Translations under genes and position numbers: made by a program
Shown: piece after piece, positions 6,576 through 9,849 of the stretch
Numbering within the stretch: position 1 is the stretch's first letter
Layout of the letters: each line of letters begins with the position of its first letter
Source: Demequinaceae bacterium
Lineage (GTDB): Bacteria; Actinomycetota; Actinomycetes; Actinomycetales; Demequinaceae
DNA: 9,849 bases
NCBI GenBank assembly: GCA_011524475.1
Contig: WTKG01000110.1
Span: 1 to 9,849 of the forward strand
Reading direction: 5' to 3'
The notes under the pieces: generated by a model
Seen by the model: the letters and a program-made list of their open reading frames with translations, nothing else
The model's database searches: none
Told to the model about the DNA's origin: nothing

Positions 6576-7997
6576 GTGACTGTACGTCTGTTTAACACCG
6601 CTACCCGCGCGGTGGAGGATTTTGTTCCTGTCCGTGACGGGCATGTGGGCATCTATGTGTGCGGAGCTACGGTGCAAGGCTCCCCGCACATTGGCCACAT
6701 GAGGTCTGCGATTGCATTTGATGTGCTCCACCGCTGGCTGGCCCGGAGTGGGTGGAAAGTCACGTTGGTGCGTAACGTCACAGACGTAGGTGACACGATT
6801 TTTGAACGCGCAGCCGCACAGGGAATCGAGTGGTGGGAGCTTGCGCAGATACATGAACGTGAATTTACGGACGCCTACAGCGCCTTGGGCGTGCTGTCCC
6901 CTGCGCGCGTCCCACGCGCCACGGGCCACATTCCCGAAATTGTGGAACTCATTTCCGAATTAGTAAGCGCGGGTCACGCGTATGAATCCGAAGGTTCTGT
7001 TTATTTTGATGTGCGTTCTTTTGATCGTTATGGAGCGCTGACCAACCAGGCTCTTGAGGACATGGAATCCGATAATGACTCCGTGGGCACCAGGCGTGAT
7101 CCCCGTGACTTTGCGTTGTGGAAGGCGGCAAAAAATTCGGATCCCGCGACAGCGCTGTGGAACACCCCGTGGGGGCGAGGGCGACCGGGCTGGCACATCG
7201 AATGCTCGGCTATGGCGCAAAAGTATCTAGGGGAAACCTTTGACATTCACGGGGGAGGCCTTGATTTGCGCTTCCCTCATCACGAGAACGAACAGGCGCA
7301 ATCACACGCTGCTGGGTATCCGTTTGCGAAACTGTGGATGCATAGCGCCTGGGTGACTCAGGCGGGCGAAAAAATGTCCAAGTCGCTGGGCAACACGATG
7401 GCGGTCAGCAATGTGCTAGCTCAGCATTCTGCCCCGGCTGTGCGGCTTGCGCTCGCCGGGGTCCACTATCGCTCCATGATTGAGTATTCAGAGGCAACCC
7501 TCGTGGACGCAGAGGCAACCTGGGGACGTATTGACGGTTTTGTCCGACGGGCTTTCTCACATGTGGGGGGACCTGCTGCGGAGAGCCTCGAGGCTGTAGA
7601 GCTTCCTTCAGAGTTTGTGGAAGCCATGAATGATGACCTTGCTGTTCCCCGGGCGTTGGCGCATGTCCATGACGCTATTCGGGAAGGGAATGCGGCCATC
7701 ACTGAGGGTGATGACAAGACTGTGCGTACTCGCCTTGCCCAGGTGCGCGCGATGCTTGACGTATTAGGCCTTGACCCCCTGGACCCGCTGTGGGCTTCGC
7801 ACGGAGACGCTGGTGATTCCCAGTACCGCACAGCACTGGAGGCCGTGGTGCAGCCCATGCTTGACGCGCGGGCAGCTGCCCGCGACGCTAAGGATTGGGA
7901 GCGAGCGGACGAGATCCGCGACGAACTTGCCGCCGCCGGCATCGCAGTCAAAGACGGGGCTGACGGCCAGACCTGGTCACTTGCGTCGGAGGCGTAA
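6576..7997 (+). CDS. cysS: Cysteinyl-tRNA synthetase
   Basis: The 473-residue class I synthetase charges tRNA-Cys with cysteine in the cytoplasm. The N-terminal VRLFNTATR is typical. The catalytic core has zinc ligand C29 (CGATVQG), the HIGH signature at 38-41 (SPHIGHM), WHIECSAM with the second zinc Cys, the HHENEQAQS zinc-site motif, and KMSKS at 266-270. The C-terminal half is the DALR anticodon-binding region and ends in [20 protein letters not shown]. The full length and the DALR and C-terminal domains favour CysS over the shorter paralogue MshC of mycothiol synthesis, as does its place between ispF and rlmB. The GTG start has little ribosome-binding site and sits 4 nt after ispF, so coupling is likely. 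rlmB starts 1 nt after its stop. Confidence 0.95.
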   Translation: MTVRLFNTATRAVEDFVPVRDGHVGIYVCGATVQGSPHIGHMRSAIAFDVLHRWLARSGWKVTLVRNVTDVGDTIFERAAAQGIEWWELAQIHEREFTDAYSALGVLSPARVPRATGHIPEIVELISELVSAGHAYESEGSVYFDVRSFDRYGALTNQALEDMESDNDSVGTRRDPRDFALWKAAKNSDPATALWNTPWGRGRPGWHIECSAMAQKYLGETFDIHGGGLDLRFPHHENEQAQSHAAGYPFAKLWMHSAWVTQAGEKMSKSLGNTMAVSNVLAQHSAPAVRLALAGVHYRSMIEYSEATLVDAEATWGRIDGFVRRAFSHVGGPAAESLEAVELPSEFVEAMNDDLAVPRALAHVHDAIREGNAAITEGDDKTVRTRLAQVRAMLDVLGLDPLDPLWASHGDAGDSQYRTALEAVVQPMLDARAAARDAKDWERADEIRDELAAAGIAVKDGADGQTWSLASEA

Positions 7998-7998
7998 C

Positions 7999-8961
7999 GT
8001 GGCAGGTAACTCCAAGCGCAAAGGCGCAGTGCGAAAACCCGGTAGCAAGAAGGGTGCGACTCGTGGTTCCGGCGGTCAGGGACGCAAGGCACTTGCGGGC
8101 AAAGGCCCCACCCCGAAGGCTGAAGACCGCCCCTACCATCCCGAGCACAAGCGCGCCAAGAGTGCTCAACGTGCCCGTGCCGCTCGCGCGGGAGGTGCCG
8201 CTACCGGCTCCCCTTTGGCTTCCAGCGGTGAACTTGTGGTGGGGCGTAATGCTGTCACGGAGGCCCTTCGCGCGGAGGTGCGCGCAGAGGCCTTGTACGT
8301 ATTTACACATATAGACACGGATGATCGCGTGTCCGAGGCTGTTACCCGTGCTCACGATGCGGGCATCCCCATTCACGAGGTTCCGAAGGCAGATCTTGAT
8401 GCGGCAACGTCTCATCCGCATCAAGGAATCGTTCTTGCTGTCGCCCCCTTCCCGTATGTCGATATTGCCGAGTTAGTGGGGATTCCCGGAACTCCGCTCA
8501 TTGTGGTGTTGGACGGTATCCAAGACCCCGGAAATTTGGGGGCGATTGCGCGATCAGCTCTTGCCTTGGGTGCCACCGGGCTGTTGATACCGGAACGCCG
8601 TGCGGCAGCGGTGACTGCCGCTGCGTGGCGCACGTCTGCCGGAGCGCTTGCCCGGCTTCCCGTGGCGCGTGTCACCAACCTGGTGCGGGCGCTCGACCAG
8701 TTGAAAAATGCAGGGATTTTTGTAGTGGGCTTGGCGGCACAGGCGGACACCAGTATTTCGGACACGGTTCTGCTCGATGGGCCAGTAGCCATCGTCGTGG
8801 GTTCGGAAGGCAAGGGGATGGCGCGCCTCACTACAGAAACATGTGACGAAGTGGTGTCCATCTCGCTCGCTTCTGGTGCTGAGTCACTGAATGCCTCCGT
8901 CGCCGCAGGAATTGCGCTTCACGTTGCCGCCGCTGCCCGTGCAGGTGAGACGCATGTGTGA
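7999..8961 (+). CDS. rlmB: 23S rRNA 2'-O-methyltransferase RlmB (SpoU/TrmH family)
   Basis: The protein, 320 residues, is predicted to methylate the ribose of a guanosine in 23S rRNA using S-adenosylmethionine through a trefoil-knot fold. Residues 1 to about 70 are Lys/Arg/Gly/Ala-rich and probably disordered and RNA-binding. The SpoU substrate-binding domain follows (about 77-155, beginning ELVVGRNAVTEALR). The knot domain (about 165-315) has motif 1 LDGIQDPGNLGAIARSA, motif 2 IVVGSEGKGM and motif 3 ISLASGAESLNASVAAGIA with its Asn. I chose the GTG at 7999 because GGAGG (7988-7992) lies 6 nt upstream and it falls just after the cysS stop. A longer in-frame ORF from 7771 would run inside cysS and is unlikely. 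The exact target base is taken from the family, not from this sequence. Confidence 0.92.
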   Translation: MAGNSKRKGAVRKPGSKKGATRGSGGQGRKALAGKGPTPKAEDRPYHPEHKRAKSAQRARAARAGGAATGSPLASSGELVVGRNAVTEALRAEVRAEALYVFTHIDTDDRVSEAVTRAHDAGIPIHEVPKADLDAATSHPHQGIVLAVAPFPYVDIAELVGIPGTPLIVVLDGIQDPGNLGAIARSALALGATGLLIPERRAAAVTAAAWRTSAGALARLPVARVTNLVRALDQLKNAGIFVVGLAAQADTSISDTVLLDGPVAIVVGSEGKGMARLTTETCDEVVSISLASGAESLNASVAAGIALHVAAAARAGETHV

Positions 8962-8987
8962 CCTCGCTCGCGGTAACGTGCATAACT

Positions 8988-9849
8988 ATGAGTAGCGCAC
9001 CGCGTGAGCCAGGAGCGACGATTGGTCGCTATCGAGTGGTGGGTGCGCTCGGGGTTGGGGGTTCCGGCAAGGTCTATCGAGTAGAAGATCCGCACGGAAA
9101 CATCGGTGCGTTGAAACTCATCGACGACCCGCATGACACTGCTGCAGTGACCCGGCTTCGCCGTGAAATGGAAGCGCTCAAGGCGTTGCGTCACCCCGCG
9201 GTCCCGGTGGTGCTCGATGCTGAATTTTCGGGGGCCGAAAAGTATGTGGTGTATCAATTCGTCGAGGGCCCCACTCTGACTCAATCGATTGCCGAGGAGG
9301 GGCCTCTTCAGGAAGAAGAATTGGCCACTTTTGCCGAGGTGCTGAACGATGCGCTTGCGGCAGTGCATCAGATCGGAGTAGTGCACCGTGACGTCACTCC
9401 GTCCAACGTGATGATGACGCCTACGGGCCCTGTCCTTATTGATTTTGGTCTTGCTCAAGAAGTGGGAGGGGACCGCCTCACCCGCACCGGGCTGGTGAGT
9501 GGCACTGTGGGCTACGTGGCACCTGAGGTCATTGATGGTCATGAACCCGACGAAGCAGCAGACTATTGGGCCTGGGCAGCGGTGGTGGCCTATGCCGCGG
9601 CCGGCCAGAGTCCTTTTGGCGCGGGCAAGGGGGCAATCCGCCGCACGATCGACGGCGAGATGGATATCCCTGACATTGTGGGAGCAGACGCGCTTGCGGC
9701 CGCGCTTGACCCGGAACCATCGAAGAGACCTGGACCCGAAGCGGTCATCGCAGCGCTGAGAGGAGAAGAGTGGAGTGCTCGCGCAGATGCGTCTGACCAC
9801 TTCACCCGGCATGCGCGCGAGGGAGAGCCTCAGCAGCCAAGCTTTACAC
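8988..9849 (+). CDS. Serine/threonine protein kinase (Hanks type), 5' part, partial
   Basis: The frame stays open to the window end (287 codons), so the C-terminus and any membrane or sensor domain are unseen. The kinase domain (about 14-265) shows the glycine loop GALGVGGSGKVYRV (19-32), ATP lysine K43 (ALKLI), alphaC E60, the catalytic loop HRDVTPSN (133-140), DFG at 152-154, GTVGYVAPE (172-180), and DYWAWAAV as subdomain IX. The catalytic loop has T137 where Ser/Thr kinases normally have Lys; D135 and N140 are intact. Activation-loop T165, T167 and T173 are possible autophosphorylation sites. The start is uncertain. ATG 8988 lacks a good ribosome-binding site but has TAACGT (8974-8979), which would suit a leaderless transcript. 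GTG 8958 is in frame, overlaps the rlmB stop by 4 nt and has AGGTGA upstream, adding 10 residues. No gene symbol is assigned. Confidence 0.88.
   Translation, partial: MSSAPREPGATIGRYRVVGALGVGGSGKVYRVEDPHGNIGALKLIDDPHDTAAVTRLRREMEALKALRHPAVPVVLDAEFSGAEKYVVYQFVEGPTLTQSIAEEGPLQEEELATFAEVLNDALAAVHQIGVVHRDVTPSNVMMTPTGPVLIDFGLAQEVGGDRLTRTGLVSGTVGYVAPEVIDGHEPDEAADYWAWAAVVAYAAAGQSPFGAGKGAIRRTIDGEMDIPDIVGADALAAALDPEPSKRPGPEAVIAALRGEEWSARADASDHFTRHAREGEPQQPSFT

Noticed and set aside
6576..7997. MshC (mycothiol ligase) instead of CysS
   Set aside because: The 473-residue length, complete DALR and C-terminal regions, KMSKS, and the ispF-cysS-rlmB order all favour cysteinyl-tRNA synthetase.
7771..7998. 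76-residue N-terminal extension of RlmB inside cysS
   Set aside because: It would overlap the CysS C-terminal domain in another frame; the GTG at 7999 with GGAGG 6 nt upstream is the normal start.
8919..9812. 297-residue antisense frame opposite the kinase
   Set aside because: The plus strand carries an uninterrupted kinase with all core motifs in order; the antisense product has no recognisable motif.

Overview
The window is a compact, one-strand (+) stretch of an actinobacterial chromosome. It contains eleven genes, two of them cut by the window edges, and no mobile elements, RNA genes or CRISPR. The signs of Actinobacteria are an orphan-kinase-like SenX3-RegX3 two-component pair, a CarD close to the mycobacterial protein (including the W85 and K90 positions), the gene order carD-ispD-ispF-cysS-rlmB known from that phylum, frequent GTG starts, and a moderately high GC content judged by eye. 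The genus cannot be read from the sequence; a moderate-GC member of the Actinomycetaceae or a related family is only a guess.

Region 1 (1-4831) is a phosphate-starvation unit. It opens with the last residues of a SenX3-type histidine kinase, overlapped by a RegX3-type OmpR-family response regulator. A 150-bp regulatory gap follows. It carries four 11-nt-spaced repeats resembling the GTTCAC-type PHO box, then a small hairpin in the presumed pstS leader. Next come pstS (phosphate-binding lipoprotein), a strong 14-bp perfect hairpin, pstC and pstA (permeases, overlapping by 1 nt), and pstB (ATPase with two possible starts). Together they make a complete high-affinity phosphate ABC importer beside its own sensor-regulator. 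No phoU is present after pstB within the window.

Region 2 (4832-8987) starts with a probable promoter carrying an extended -10. It drives carD (RNA polymerase-binding regulator), ispD and ispF (MEP isoprenoid pathway), cysS (cysteinyl-tRNA synthetase) and rlmB (23S rRNA 2'-O-methyltransferase). Successive genes overlap by 4 nt or are separated by only 1-4 nt, so one translationally coupled transcript is likely.

Region 3 (8988-9849) is the 5' part of a Hanks-type serine/threonine kinase that runs off the window. Its catalytic loop has threonine where the usual lysine lies (HRDVTPSN). Most of the window is conserved housekeeping. The points that merit a second look are the PHO-box array, the pstS-pstC hairpin, the variant kinase loop, the CarD RNAP-contact substitution and the dual pstB start. 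I see no evidence of a wholly new system.
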